DNA of 64,000 nucleotides, from NCBI GenBank assembly GCA_965240325.2, contig OZ251231.1, forward strand, positions 930,001 through 994,000. The letters are read 5' to 3'. A program made the translations under genes and the position numbers. Shown piece by piece: positions 51,689 through 61,583 of this stretch (positions within the stretch are counted from its first letter, which is position 1; each line of letters begins with the position of its first letter). The DNA is from Rebecca billardiae RCC1528. Taxonomy: Eukaryota > Haptophyta. The notes beneath the pieces are model-generated. The model made no database searches. It had not been told where the DNA came from and saw only the letters and a program-made list of their open reading frames with translations.

Positions 51689-54449
51689 TCACATATGCTT
51701 GCCCTTGGCCTCCTCGTAGTCCGGGTCGTCAGACTCCTCGCCCTCAGTCGGCGACTCGTCGTCACCGCTGCCATCGAAATCAATCGCAATGAGCCGATCG
51801 GATCTGCCAGGCTGGCTGCGCGCCTCGACGCTCGGCCCGCTGCCCAGCTGGCGCGGGTACCCGCGCGCGCTCCTCCAGCTATCCACCCCTTGGAATAGCC
51901 GGCGGAGCATGCCCCAGGCGTCCGTCAGACTCCCCGCCTCCACATCCGGCCGCAACTCGTTGACCAGATCTGCGAGCGCATCTTCCGCTCGGCGCAGCGC
52001 GTGGTCGGGCGCCGGGATGGAGCCCGCCGGTGCGCTGGGGGCGCAGACCACGGCTGTCCTTGGGCTCGTGTCTCGCGGCGTGGGCTTCCTCTTCTTCGCC
52101 CCCTTGGCCGAAGGCGACTTGTTCGCCGGGGCCTCCCGTCTGCGGATGGCGTGCTCGATGGTGAGGGGCACGACCGGAGTCACCTGGCGGGTGGGTGCGC
52201 GCCCGCAGGGGCGCCGAGGGGCGCACGCGTCGGCGAGCGGTGTGCGCAGTGATGCACGGCGCTCCGGCGGCGCGGCGGTCGGGGCGAGCGCGCGCACCGC
52301 GCGGCCTGATCGCCGGGTCTCCGTGGGCAGCTCGGCGCTCGCAGGGCGTGGGCGCGCGCCCGGCAGCGCCTTGCGCGGTCGCTTGGCGCCCGAAGCGGTG
52401 GCGAGCGGCGCGTCCGAGGCCTCCGCCGGCGCACCGGCCGACTCGTCCGCTGGCGCCAGCGGTGCCGAGGACTCGGCGGCGGAGAGCAGCTCCGGCGGCG
52501 TGTTGGCGATGGCCCACTTCACCTGCGCCTGCCGCACCCTGAAGACGAGCTGCATCAGGGACAGGCCGCCACACACGCCCGCTGCAGCCGGCGCGCCGCC
52601 CGCCGCGCCGCCCGCCGTGCCGCCGCCCGGTGCGCGCGCTCGCTGCGTGAGGCGCTCCTTGGCGTGGTCGAGCTGGAGGCCGTGCTGCTCCTCGTGCAGC
52701 CGGACCCAGAACAGCGCGCCGCACGTGAGGCGCGCGTACAGCAGCTGCGCCCGAGCGGCGATCGAACGCGCGCACACGGTCAGCACGCGCACGCGACGCA
52801 GCGCGCGCGGACGGCCGCGGCCACGCCCGCGCGCAGTCGCCGCGCCGCGCGCGCACCGGCTTCGGCTTCCACTTGCGGAACTCTGCGTACGAGAGGCCAA
52901 TCTCGCTCGCCATGTCATCCTCGGTCGACAGCCCGAGATACTTGCACAGCTCGTCGTACACCGGCCGGGACGTGCCGTCGCCGCGCCCGGTCGCGATGGT
53001 GATCACCGACTCGAGCGAGACGCTGTCGCGCGACGGGTCGGCGAGCACGTCGCCCGTGAACCACGCGTGCGGCCGCCCTGCGTTGAGCACCTTCTCCTTC
53101 CAGCACACGTACGTGCCGGAGAGGCCGATGCCAGACTTGTGGAGGGTGTACCGAGTCGCGCCCTCGCGCATCAGCGCGTCCTGCAGCGGCGGCCAGCACC
53201 CGACCATCCGCCCGCGCACGCCGGGCAGCTCGATGCACTCCGCGCCACTCAGCTTGCACTTCATGTCCGGAGCCCTCGCGATCTCGCTCAGCTGCGCGAG
53301 CAGCGAGTCCCGCTCGAGCCGCAGCTGCTGGCCCTGCACGCTCGCGCGCAGCGGGCGCGCGCTCTCGTCGTCTCCAAACTCGGGGAGCGGGAAGAGCCCA
53401 GTGCCCGGCGGCAGGTACGAGGCGGCGAGCTCGTCCAAGAGGTCGTCCGGGCACACGAGGCGGCGCGGCGCGCCAACCGCCGCACCGCACCCGCCTCCGC
53501 CACCCGCGGCGGAGCTCGACGGCTCCGGCTCCGCCTGCGCGCGCTGCACGCGCGATGGAGGCGGCACAAACGCCTCCAAGTCCTTGTCATCGTACTCGAC
53601 GGTCACGCTGACGCCCCCGGACTCACTGCAGCCGCCGCACGTGTGCACAAAGGCCACGCGCCCGGGGAACCAGCGCCCCTTCGCCAGGAAGTTCGCGCTC
53701 ACGCGCTCCCCGACCCGCAGCCTCTCGGCCGGGCGCGAGCGCAGTTCCGCCGCGAGGTTCCAGTAGATGAAGCGCGTGCACCGGCTGCCGCCGCGCGCGC
53801 GCATGCTCGCGCGCACGGTGTCGACGAGCGCGTGCAGCACGCGGCCCGTGAGCTCGCGGTTCTCGCCGCAGGCGAACGGGTGTGCCGTGAGAATGCCCGC
53901 CTGCACGATGAAGCGGTCGCGGTCGCGCTCGCCGCCAAAGTCGAGTGCCGCGCCAGCGCGATCGAGGCTGACGCCACAGACGGCGCGGCTCACGGCCGCA
54001 TCGTCGAAGAGATCGTCCAGCTGCGGGCCGAAGCGGCCAATCCCCGCCCGACCGCCCACCTCGTCCACCGTGATCACGAGCAGCTCAGCAGCGCTGTCGG
54101 CCGGTCCAAGCTTCGCCTGGAAGAGCTTGGAGCCGACGCCCTTGAGGTTGTGCCGGCCGTACGTGACGTCCTTCTGGTGACCCGTGTCAAAAAGCTTGGC
54201 CAGCTCCTCCACGTAAGTGTCCGTCTCGACGACGAGGAAGGGCCCCTCGGCACGCCACGGCTCGTCCTCCGTCGGCACAGTGATTGTCTCGTGCAGGGCC
54301 ACGCGCACCTCCGAGTCAAGGCTGAGAGCGTTGTCGACGACCTCCTTGAAGGCGCTCGACAGCCGCGCGTGGACCTCCTTCTGCGGGAGCCAGCAGCTAG
54401 TCGAGGTCTGCGCAGGGCCGGCGACGACGCGCTGCTGCCCGAGCGACAT
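51689..54449 (-). CDS. Tudor/Agenet-like protein with possible GHKL ATPase region
   Basis: Two exons (54449-52857 and 52744-51689) joined over a 112-bp GTGCGC..AG intron give 882 residues. The N-terminal 200 residues contain FKEVVDNALS, similar to the N-box of GHKL ATPases such as MORC proteins, and GRHNLKGVGSKLF, similar to the glycine-rich lid, but the usual Asp after the N-box Asn is not seen; the match is tentative. At about 245-300 is a Tudor/Agenet-like module (RVGERVSANFL, KGRWFPGRVAFV, VTVEYDDKDLEAFVPP). Residues 380-520 contain a helix (LRLERDSLLAQLSEIA), KSGIGLSGTYVCWKEKVL and a charged end. The second exon is basic and disordered, ending in an acidic tail (ESDDPDYEEAKG). A chromatin role is inferred. 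The start is the first ATG; upstream codons offer only GTG. Confidence 0.62.
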
Positions 54450-54820
54450 GCCGAACCGGCTATTACGACGGAATCGCACGCATCAAAATCAAAATTCAGG
54501 CCATCAAATAAACCCCCAATACCGCACACTGACCGCCCGTCTGCATAGTTGCTGGCGCAAGCGCCACCGAAGCCGTCCGAAGCGCGCCGAACGCGAGCTT
54601 CGGCGGCGCCGGCGACCGCCGCGTCGGGCTGACGCCACCGCCGCTGCCTGACCGTCGTGCCGGACACTCGGACCGAGTGGTAGTAGCACGTAGAGCGACT
54701 CGTGTCTCGTAGGAGTAGGACTCCCGTCACTCCGCGGCCAGTCGCCAGCGGCCAGGCTGATCGGCTCAGCCGACGTACTCTCCCTTCGGCTCCATCCCAG
54801 GTCTTGCCGGCTGGCGAGCG
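54450..54820. other. Spacer between tandem minus-strand genes
   Basis: About 370 bp, presumably the promoter of the Tudor-like gene and the 3' end of the AT-hook-like gene. No special element was recognised. Confidence 0.45.
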
Positions 54821-55630
54821 TCAGCCCCGGGACCGCTTGAAGCTGGCGGACACCCATTTTCCAGCTGTCGTGTCCCACTTCTTCCCATTGGGCGGGCGGC
54901 CTCGGGGCTGCGCGTAGCCGCCGTCGGCGGGGGGCTCCGATGGCCGCGCGGGCTTCTCTGGAGCCGTGTAATCCGGGTCGTCGACGTACTCGCCGCGCTC
55001 CGCGTCCCAGAGCTTGCCCTGCGGCGGACGACCCTTCGGCCGCGTGTGCCCCTTTGGCGGCTGCTCTCGCGCGGGCTTCTCTGGAGCCGTGTAGTCCGGG
55101 TCGTCGACGTACTCGCCGCGCTCTGCGTCCCAGAGCTTGCCCTGCGGCGGACGACCCCTCGGCCGTGTGTGCCCCTTTGGCACCTCTCGCGCGGGCTTCT
55201 CTGGAGCCGTGTAATCCGGGTCGTCGACGTACTCGCCACGCTCGGCGTCCCAGAGCTTGCCCCGTGGCGGAAAACCGCGCGGCCGCTTGTGCCCCTTCGG
55301 CGGCTGCTCTCGCGCGGGCTTCTCTGGAGCCGTGTAATCCGGGTCGTCGACGTACTCGCCGCGCTCCGCGTCCCAGAGCTTGCCCTGCGGCGGACGACCC
55401 TTCGGCCGCGTGTGCCCCTTTGGCGGCTGCTCTCGCGCGGGCTTCTCTGGAGCCGTGTAATCCGGGTCGTCGACGTACTCGCCGCGCTCCGCGTCCCAGA
55501 GCTTGCCCCGCGGCGGACGACCCTTCGGCCGCGTGTGCCCCTTTGGCGGCTGCTCTTCGGGAGACGAGTCGGATTCTCCCTCGGACTCACTCCCACTCTC
55601 GCTCACCTCGATCGCGCGTTTTGGTCCCAT
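54821..55630 (-). CDS. AT-hook-like repeat protein
   Basis: An intronless gene for 269 residues. A short acidic start (MGPKRAIEVSESGSESEGES) is followed by five near-identical units of about 38-40 residues. Each has KGRPPxGKLWD, AERGEYVDDPDYTAPEKPA and a basic KGHTRP lead-in. A sixth, diverged unit ends the protein (RGRPPNGKKWD and GKWVSASFKRSRG). The (K/R)GRPP core resembles the GRP core of AT-hooks, which bind the minor groove of AT-rich DNA. The aromatic GKxWD...GEYV part is a companion motif of unknown role. At DNA level the units are highly similar, so the array is recent or homogenised. Start: the first plausible ATG; the longer upstream frame has no homology. Confidence 0.72.
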   Translation of the reverse strand: MGPKRAIEVSESGSESEGESDSSPEEQPPKGHTRPKGRPPRGKLWDAERGEYVDDPDYTAPEKPAREQPPKGHTRPKGRPPQGKLWDAERGEYVDDPDYTAPEKPAREQPPKGHKRPRGFPPRGKLWDAERGEYVDDPDYTAPEKPAREVPKGHTRPRGRPPQGKLWDAERGEYVDDPDYTAPEKPAREQPPKGHTRPKGRPPQGKLWDAERGEYVDDPDYTAPEKPARPSEPPADGGYAQPRGRPPNGKKWDTTAGKWVSASFKRSRG

Positions 55631-55994
55631 GATCGGGTGCGAGCTCGGGCTTGGCGGTGCGCGGCGGTGGTGGCGGCGGCGGCAGCGGTGGGCCCCCCCG
55701 AACGAACGGCGAAAACTCAGAACTCTCGGAGGCCCCGCGTGGCCGCGCCGCCGCGCGCGCGGCAAGACAACTTTTAAAAATAAAACTGTGCCTGCCCGCC
55801 GCTGCCCGTGCGGGCGCGGTCGGGTCACCGGTCACTGGTCAGCAGTGCCTCCGGACTCACAGTGCCTCCGGACTCACATCGAATTGGTCCGGTTGGCTGT
55901 GGGGGTTTTAACCGTCGTCGCGTTATTCTGCTCCTAAACTCGGCTGTGTGGAGGCCGGTTGGCGCCTTGGCGGACGGCTCCCTACCACCGCCTC
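55631..55994. promoter_or_regulatory. Divergent spacer, AT-hook-like gene and small basic protein
   Basis: A 364-bp spacer lies between divergent starts. It contains a repeated 18-base CAGTGCCTCCGGACTCAC word (about 55,842-55,877). It presumably holds both promoters. Confidence 0.4.
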
Positions 55995-56474
55995 ATGCCC
56001 GTCGCACGAGCGCTCGGATCGCGACTTCTGCCGGCGGCCGCTTCCGTCGTAGCGCCACCTCGGCAGCTCCTTGCGCCTCTGCGCGCTCCCACGTTCGATC
56101 AGTGGGTGCGCAACAAGCAGCCGGTGGCCAAGCTGGAGGCCATCTCACGGCGAGCACTCCCTGCGCGCCGCACGGATCCATCCAAGGTCCAGGCGCCGAT
56201 CGTTCGGGCTGAGGGCAAGCCATCCGTGTTGCTGCACCCCGAGCCCACCGCCCAGGTCCTCCAAGCCGGAGAAGCCGCCCGTGCGGAGCTCGGCAAAATG
56301 CTCGGCAAGCTGAGGGCGCATTTCAAGACATTTCAAGAGCGGGACATGTCTGGTGAGCACGGCTGGGCCCGAGTTGGAGCACGAGCCAAAGCGAAGAAGC
56401 AGAAGAAGATGATGCGAAAGTTGGAAGCAGCAAGCCAACAGCGGCTCGTGCTTGATGTCTACGAGCACGCTTAA
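55995..56474 (+). CDS. Small basic protein with a mitochondrial-type leader, unknown
   Basis: An intronless frame of 159 residues. The first 40 residues are Arg/Ala/Leu-rich without acids (MPVARALGSRLLPAAASVV), typical of a mitochondrial or plastid leader. The body has APTFDQWVRNKQPVAKLEAI, a helical middle (AGEAARAELGKMLGKLRAHF), a Lys-rich stretch (RAKAKKQKKMMRKLEAA) and an end VLDVYEHA. It could be an organelle ribosome-associated or RNA-binding protein, but I do not recognise the family. The frame upstream has only a TTG. Confidence 0.55.
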   Translation: MPVARALGSRLLPAAASVVAPPRQLLAPLRAPTFDQWVRNKQPVAKLEAISRRALPARRTDPSKVQAPIVRAEGKPSVLLHPEPTAQVLQAGEAARAELGKMLGKLRAHFKTFQERDMSGEHGWARVGARAKAKKQKKMMRKLEAASQQRLVLDVYEHA

Positions 56475-58415
56475 GACGCTGGACAGGACTGTAAAGTTTC
56501 GACGGTCACGCGGTCGAGGGGCGGGTGACCGCGACGGCTGCGGACGTCCGAGCTGCACCCGGCGCCGGCAGTCGCGACCGCGCGGCAGCCCGCGAGACTT
56601 AGGAGCTAGTGACACCTCAGCCTCAGATGCGCGAGTCACTAAGAGTAAGAGTGAGCTACTGGTCAGTCGTCATCTGAGTAACTTTAAGAGTCAGAAATCG
56701 TAGTAGTCACGCTGAAGCAGCTCGCTCGGATCCAGCAGAATCGGGATCCGCACCCCGGGTCGCTGATGATTAATTATATGAGAATTCTCAATAATATTAT
56801 TAATAAGTCATTAAGATACTAAGCAGCAGACTTTTCAGTGTAACTCAGCAGACTTAGTTAATATCAAATCTGACGAGCGAGTTCTAATAGTAACTAATAA
56901 TAATAGAGACTAAACTCGGTGCCGGGTGCGGCCTGGCAGCCGCCGCCTGAGTAACACTGACTGACCGTGTAGCGTCACCGGTCAGTGTCGGTCAGGGCTG
57001 AGCCCGCGCTGACTCGGCGGCTGACTGCTGAGCCGCTGGCCCTGACGACCGGAGTCGGCGCGGCTAGTGGGACCGGCGACTTCACAAGTGACAACTGAAG
57101 GTCCGGTCTGTCCCAGCATTAGGAGTCTACACGACCAAGGGTGGAGCGGGATAGCTCTATGCCTGGAATACGGACCCATAAGGAATCAAGATGACGACTT
57201 GAATAAATCAAGCGCGGCGCGCAGCGCCGCGGGCCGTGGCGAGCGGTGCGCGGCGCCGCGGCGGCCGCGGGCCCGGCCGCAGGCGCCGCACCGCCGCCCG
57301 CGCCGCGCGCCGCGGCCGGCGCGGCCCCGACGGCCGGCACTGCGCCGCTCGACGACTAACTAGTCATCGTCAGACGTCAGTGGCTCAGTCGTCGTCAGGA
57401 CGAGCAAGAAAGGACGCCTTGTGCGCAGCCTTCCTCAACCGCGACAGCACCCGCTGGGACGCACCGCCGCTGTCGCGAGCTGCGCACTGGGCTTCGGATC
57501 TGCTTGCTTGATGCTGTGGTGTCCACCGCAGCGTACCACTGCCGTACGTACCTCGAGAGGTCAAGTTGGTGCAGCTGCGGGAGGTTGAAGGACAGCCACA
57601 CGAGCATGGCCAAGGTTCCGTCGGCAAGCGAAGCTCGCTGGGTCGTCTTCGCCAGCGTCATGTTGCGCCCCGCGCGCTCAGTGTCCGACTCTTGCTAAGT
57701 GAGAGTGCGCACGAGCTGCACAGGCGGTGGTGATCAACAGCAGCGGCGATGCGCGCACGAATATCCGATAGCGATCATGTAGTCCCTTGGACTCTCGAGA
57801 CAGTGTCATCGCAGCGGAGGCGCTCTGACCTGGTCAAGCCGCCCGCGCTCATTGCGAATGCTCACGTTCCAGCAAGCGGAAAGGCTCATCGAAGACGACG
57901 CTTTGCTGCTCGAGCACGCAAAGAGTGACTTGCTCCGAGAACTCGACAACCGGACGGGCGGTGGAGCCACTCTCGACTACTCACCAAGAGCATTCCTCAG
58001 GACCGCAACCACATCTGGTCGCACACCATCTGCTCACATGTCGTTGGGCCGCGTGCACGTGGAATTGCACTCGGTCAGACACGTGATCGCTCATGCAGTC
58101 GGCAAGCAGCGGCAAGGAGCCGGGGTTGCGGGCCACCAAGGTGTCCCAAGGCTCTGAGCATACCCACAGACGACATTTGAGGCCACCTGCGCCGCCACAA
58201 CCGCACCGCCAGTGCGTGGATTCCCGGCCTACGCTCGCTGTGGACCACGCCGCCGCCGGCCAGGCAGCCATGCTGACAAATAAGAGGACGGGTGTGGGCG
58301 CCCAGCCACGTCTTGATTTTCTGGCGGTGGGCTCGATCGACAACTTGATGATTTTTTCCTGCATCTGCGAGCATACGCTCAAACCCGATTCCAGCCTTGT
58401 ACACGACGTCGCTCA
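56475..58415. other. Long spacer with AT-rich part, GACTC-rich part and possible coding relics
   Basis: From 56,760 to 56,920 the DNA is A/T-rich; from 56,940 to 57,060 it is dense in GTCAG/CTGAC words; 57,215-57,350 is a GC-rich self-complementary stretch. Between 57,395 and 58,410 minus-strand frames read partly like protein (MTLAKTTQRASLADGTLAML at 57,661 and a second frame with GIGFERMLADAGKNHQVVD, then KIKTWLGAHTRP, near 58,390), but they are short and change frame. They may be relics of a mobile element or a decayed gene. Confidence 0.45.
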
Positions 58416-60944
58416 TCATGTCATCATCGCGAATGTCAGTGAGGCGTCGCGGGCGGTTTTCGGACGGCGCCACGCCTCGGCCGGCGCGTGGCCCATGCAC
58501 CATCGCCGGCGCTTCTCGCCCGGGAGCACATAGTCGGCGGTGCGCGCGCAGCCGTTCGCCTCGCATCGGCGGCGCTTGACGCTCAGCGCGTCCGGCGGCG
58601 CGTGCTGCGCGCACCAGCGGCGGCGGCGGCGGCTCGCGGTCGGCAGGGCATACGACGCTTCGAGCTCGCACCCCTCGCGTTCGCACGTGCTGTACGCCCG
58701 GCCGCGGGAAGGCGGCGGCTCCTTCTGCGGAGGCGGCGGCATGCTAGCCGGCACGTGCAAGCAGCGCCTCTCGACGCACGCCTTCCGCCGCCGCCGCGGG
58801 TTTCGGCAAGGGCCGCACTGCCCGCACGGCGCGCGGCGGCAGCCGGCGCACACGCCGCAGCGCTTGAGCGTCAGCCGGGGCTCGCGCACGCACACGCGCT
58901 TGAGGCAGCGCCGCGCGCCCGAGGGGTGGCGGCACGCGCTGCACGCGCCGCACGGCGCGCGCTTGCAGCCCGCGCACGTGCGGCAGCTCAGCCTGAGGAA
59001 GACGCACTTGGAGCGCGTGCATGGCTTCTGCCGCTGCGGGTGTGTGCAGTTCGCGCACGAGCCGCACGGCGGGCGCGTGCAGCCAGCGCACTGGCCGCAC
59101 CGCCTGCTCGTCGCCATCGGCGTCTCCCGGAAGCACGCGCGCCGCACGCACCGCCGCGTCCCAGACGGCTCGAGGCAGTGGGGGCACAGGCCGCACGGTC
59201 GGCGCATGCACGCCGAGCACGTGCCGCACGGGGCGGCATGCGCCTCCCTCGCGCGCTTGCGCGGCGGCTTGCTCGACGGCTCGACGCACTTGCGCGCGAC
59301 GCAGCGCTGCTTGCGCTCGGGACGGAGGCAGTGGGCGCATTGCCCGCACGGCGCGCGCGTGCACGCCGCACACGTGCCGCACGGCGCGCGGTTGCGGCGC
59401 CGCTTCGGCTGCACGGCGCCGTCGTCGGTCTGGCCGTCGGCCGCGGCGCCGTCGCGCGCGGGCGGGGCGGCCGGCGCGCCGACGCCGACGCCGACCGCCG
59501 CTCCGCTCGGCGCAGCATCGCGCTCCTTGCGCACGAAGATGGGCTCGAGCGCGCTCGCCGGGTGGAGGGCCTTGAGGTGGCTGCTCACATGGTGCCTCCG
59601 GTTGAGCCGGAACCCGTTTTTGGCGCGGCCGGGGATGAACGTCGTGCACACCCACTCGCCGTCGAGCAGGGTCGCGAATGGGCAGCGGTAGAGGCCTCTC
59701 GCGGAGCTGCGTCGCACCCGCTCGGCGCCGCCGGCCGCACCTTCGTGCGTAACAGCCGCCCCGCCCTCGCCGTCGCCGCCTGCGTCCGCAACTACAGCCC
59801 CGCCGCCGCCGTCGTCCGCGCGGCCATCGCCGTTCGGCGCGTGCGAGCGCGATGGCACCGAGGGCGGAGGCAGTGGCCCAGCGCGCTCGCTGCCACCCAG
59901 GCTGCTCGGCAGCGAGACGAGCGCGGCGGCCGCCGCAGCTTCGCGCGCTCCGTGCGCCGACGGGGCGATGCGAGTGCTGCCGCCCGCCGCACCGCCAGGC
60001 GCAGCGCCGCCGTCGAGGACGGCCGGCGGGCCGCCGCGCGCGGCGAGAGCATCGTCGAGCTGCCGCCGCCTGGGCCGCTTGCGCTGCCGGCCGGCCGGAG
60101 CGAATAAGAGCGGTTCTGGCGCCGGCTCCGACTGGCGCTTGCGCTTGGCGTGCGCCGCAAGACCGCGCGCACCGCTCTGCGCGTTGAGCCGACGCGTTTC
60201 CTCGCCTCGCGCCGCGCGCGCGCCCCCGCCGTTCGAGCGTGTGGGCGCGCGCGGCGCACCCGCCGGAGCGTCCGTCGGAGAGTCCGGCCTGGGCGCGAAG
60301 AGCGCCCGTTCGAGCTGTTCGTGCGCGTGGAGGACGTCGACCGCGCCCGGTGGCGCGTGGCGCGCGCACCATGCCCGCGAGCGCACCACGTAGCGGGCGC
60401 CCGGACGCCGGATGCCATGTGAGGCATTCTCCTCGCAGCCATCATGCAAGCACGAGACGTGCTTGTACGCGAGGTCGGCGGCGTTGGGCTGCCTCTGCAT
60501 CTCCTGCATCGCCTCGGCGATCTGTTGCACGTCGTGCTGCATCACCTCCTCGAGCACCACGCCGATCATGCGCGCGGCGCGCATCGCTGCACCGCTCACA
60601 GGGCACGGCCCGTCGCGCATGATTCTGCCCTTGGGCTGAGGCTCGACCAGGCGCGCCACATGCTCCACGGCCTGCTCGGAGAGGTGCTGCAGAGCCGGCC
60701 ACGCGTCCGCGCCTTCACCACCGGCATGCGCGTGGCGTTGTCGCAGCAGCCGCACCTGCGCCTGCTCCAGCCACGCACGCAGGCGCGCACGCCCCTCCGA
60801 GCTGACCGTGCGTTTGCCGCGCAGCCATTCGCGCAGGTCACGCTCACGAATGGCGCTCGCCCTCGCCGCGTGCTCCACTCCCAGCCCAGCGGCCTCCAGG
60901 TGCCGCGCGACGCGGGCCTTGAGTCGCGTCGGATCGTTGGCCAT
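58416..60944 (-). CDS. Nuclear regulator with five CXXC zinc fingers and three EsV-1-7-like motifs
   Basis: An intronless gene for 842 residues; the start is the ATG at 60,944 (MANDPTRLKARV), as the upstream frame offers only TTG. The N-terminus looks like a helix-turn-helix (RHLEAAGLGVEHAARASAIR). One EsV-1-7-like motif (C-x4-C-x22-C-x2-H) is at about 165-196. A Cys/His region near 420-460 (YRCPF, EWVCTTF, RRHHVSSH) may bind zinc. Residues about 522-728 hold five tandem CXXC-type fingers, each CGxCxxCxRxPCGxCxxC then C-x4-C, with eight Cys but without the KFGG loop of animal CXXC domains. Two more EsV-1-7-like motifs end the protein, the last fitting C-x4-C-x16-C-x2-H exactly. CXXC fingers bind CpG-rich DNA; a CpG or chromatin reader is inferred. 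Confidence 0.82.
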   Translation of the reverse strand: MANDPTRLKARVARHLEAAGLGVEHAARASAIRERDLREWLRGKRTVSSEGRARLRAWLEQAQVRLLRQRHAHAGGEGADAWPALQHLSEQAVEHVARLVEPQPKGRIMRDGPCPVSGAAMRAARMIGVVLEEVMQHDVQQIAEAMQEMQRQPNAADLAYKHVSCLHDGCEENASHGIRRPGARYVVRSRAWCARHAPPGAVDVLHAHEQLERALFAPRPDSPTDAPAGAPRAPTRSNGGGARAARGEETRRLNAQSGARGLAAHAKRKRQSEPAPEPLLFAPAGRQRKRPRRRQLDDALAARGGPPAVLDGGAAPGGAAGGSTRIAPSAHGAREAAAAAALVSLPSSLGGSERAGPLPPPSVPSRSHAPNGDGRADDGGGGAVVADAGGDGEGGAAVTHEGAAGGAERVRRSSARGLYRCPFATLLDGEWVCTTFIPGRAKNGFRLNRRHHVSSHLKALHPASALEPIFVRKERDAAPSGAAVGVGVGAPAAPPARDGAAADGQTDDGAVQPKRRRNRAPCGTCAACTRAPCGQCAHCLRPERKQRCVARKCVEPSSKPPRKRAREAHAAPCGTCSACMRRPCGLCPHCLEPSGTRRCVRRACFRETPMATSRRCGQCAGCTRPPCGSCANCTHPQRQKPCTRSKCVFLRLSCRTCAGCKRAPCGACSACRHPSGARRCLKRVCVREPRLTLKRCGVCAGCRRAPCGQCGPCRNPRRRRKACVERRCLHVPASMPPPPQKEPPPSRGRAYSTCEREGCELEASYALPTASRRRRRWCAQHAPPDALSVKRRRCEANGCARTADYVLPGEKRRRWCMGHAPAEAWRRPKTARDASLTFAMMT

Positions 60945-61388
60945 GGATGGGCGATGGCGCCGACAGCGGCGGCCATCGACCAAGACTGTGTCGATCTCGC
61001 CTGCCTGAGCTGTGTGCGACTGTGCGTCTCTTATTCGGAGTAAACTGTAGTATACGGTACTGTCCAGTGTCTATTGTACTACTAGCATACTGCCGAGCCC
61101 GTGGACTCGTTGACTCATGAGTGGCCTCCGCCCAAGGGGAGTCCCCTTGCTCCGCCCGTTACCAGTACCCGGGGCCAAATTACCCGGCCCCGCGCGGACT
61201 TGAACTGTGACTCAGATTGCCAGAGTCTCACCAGAGTCCGAGACGACCGGTCCGGTTTGAGGTTGGGTGAGGGTGGTGGTTGGTTGGGGGCTGGCCAGGG
61301 TAGGGCTGGAGGCTTCGGCCGCCAGTCTGATCACCCGGAGCCCGTTATAAAGGGGAAATTTATACGGGTCCGCTGATTGTGAGAGTCC

Positions 61389-61432
<44 letters not shown>

Positions 61433-61583
61433 GGAGAGAGAGCCGAGAGAGAGCGGTTACTATAGTCAGGATCACCGCCGGACTCAGTAGTAGGACCGGG
61501 GACTCGTAAGTAAGGAATCGGTCACGGTACTAGACAAACAGTGAAACACTTAAGAGTAAGACCCGCGAACTCGAGGTCACTAG
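60945..61583. other. Spacer with a GA microsatellite
   Basis: About 640 bp between the CXXC gene start and the methyltransferase-like stop. It contains a GA tract (61,391-61,430, with imperfect ends to 61,454) and a GGTTGG/GGGTGAGGG-type G-rich run at 61,258-61,305. No gene was seen. Confidence 0.6.
61391..61430. repeat. (AG)n microsatellite
   Basis: Forty bases of AG dinucleotide, then GA-rich imperfect continuation. Confidence 0.95.

Noticed and set aside
57060-57190. Possible tRNA or other small RNA in the long spacer
   Set aside because: No cloverleaf or B-box match could be built by eye, here or elsewhere in the window.
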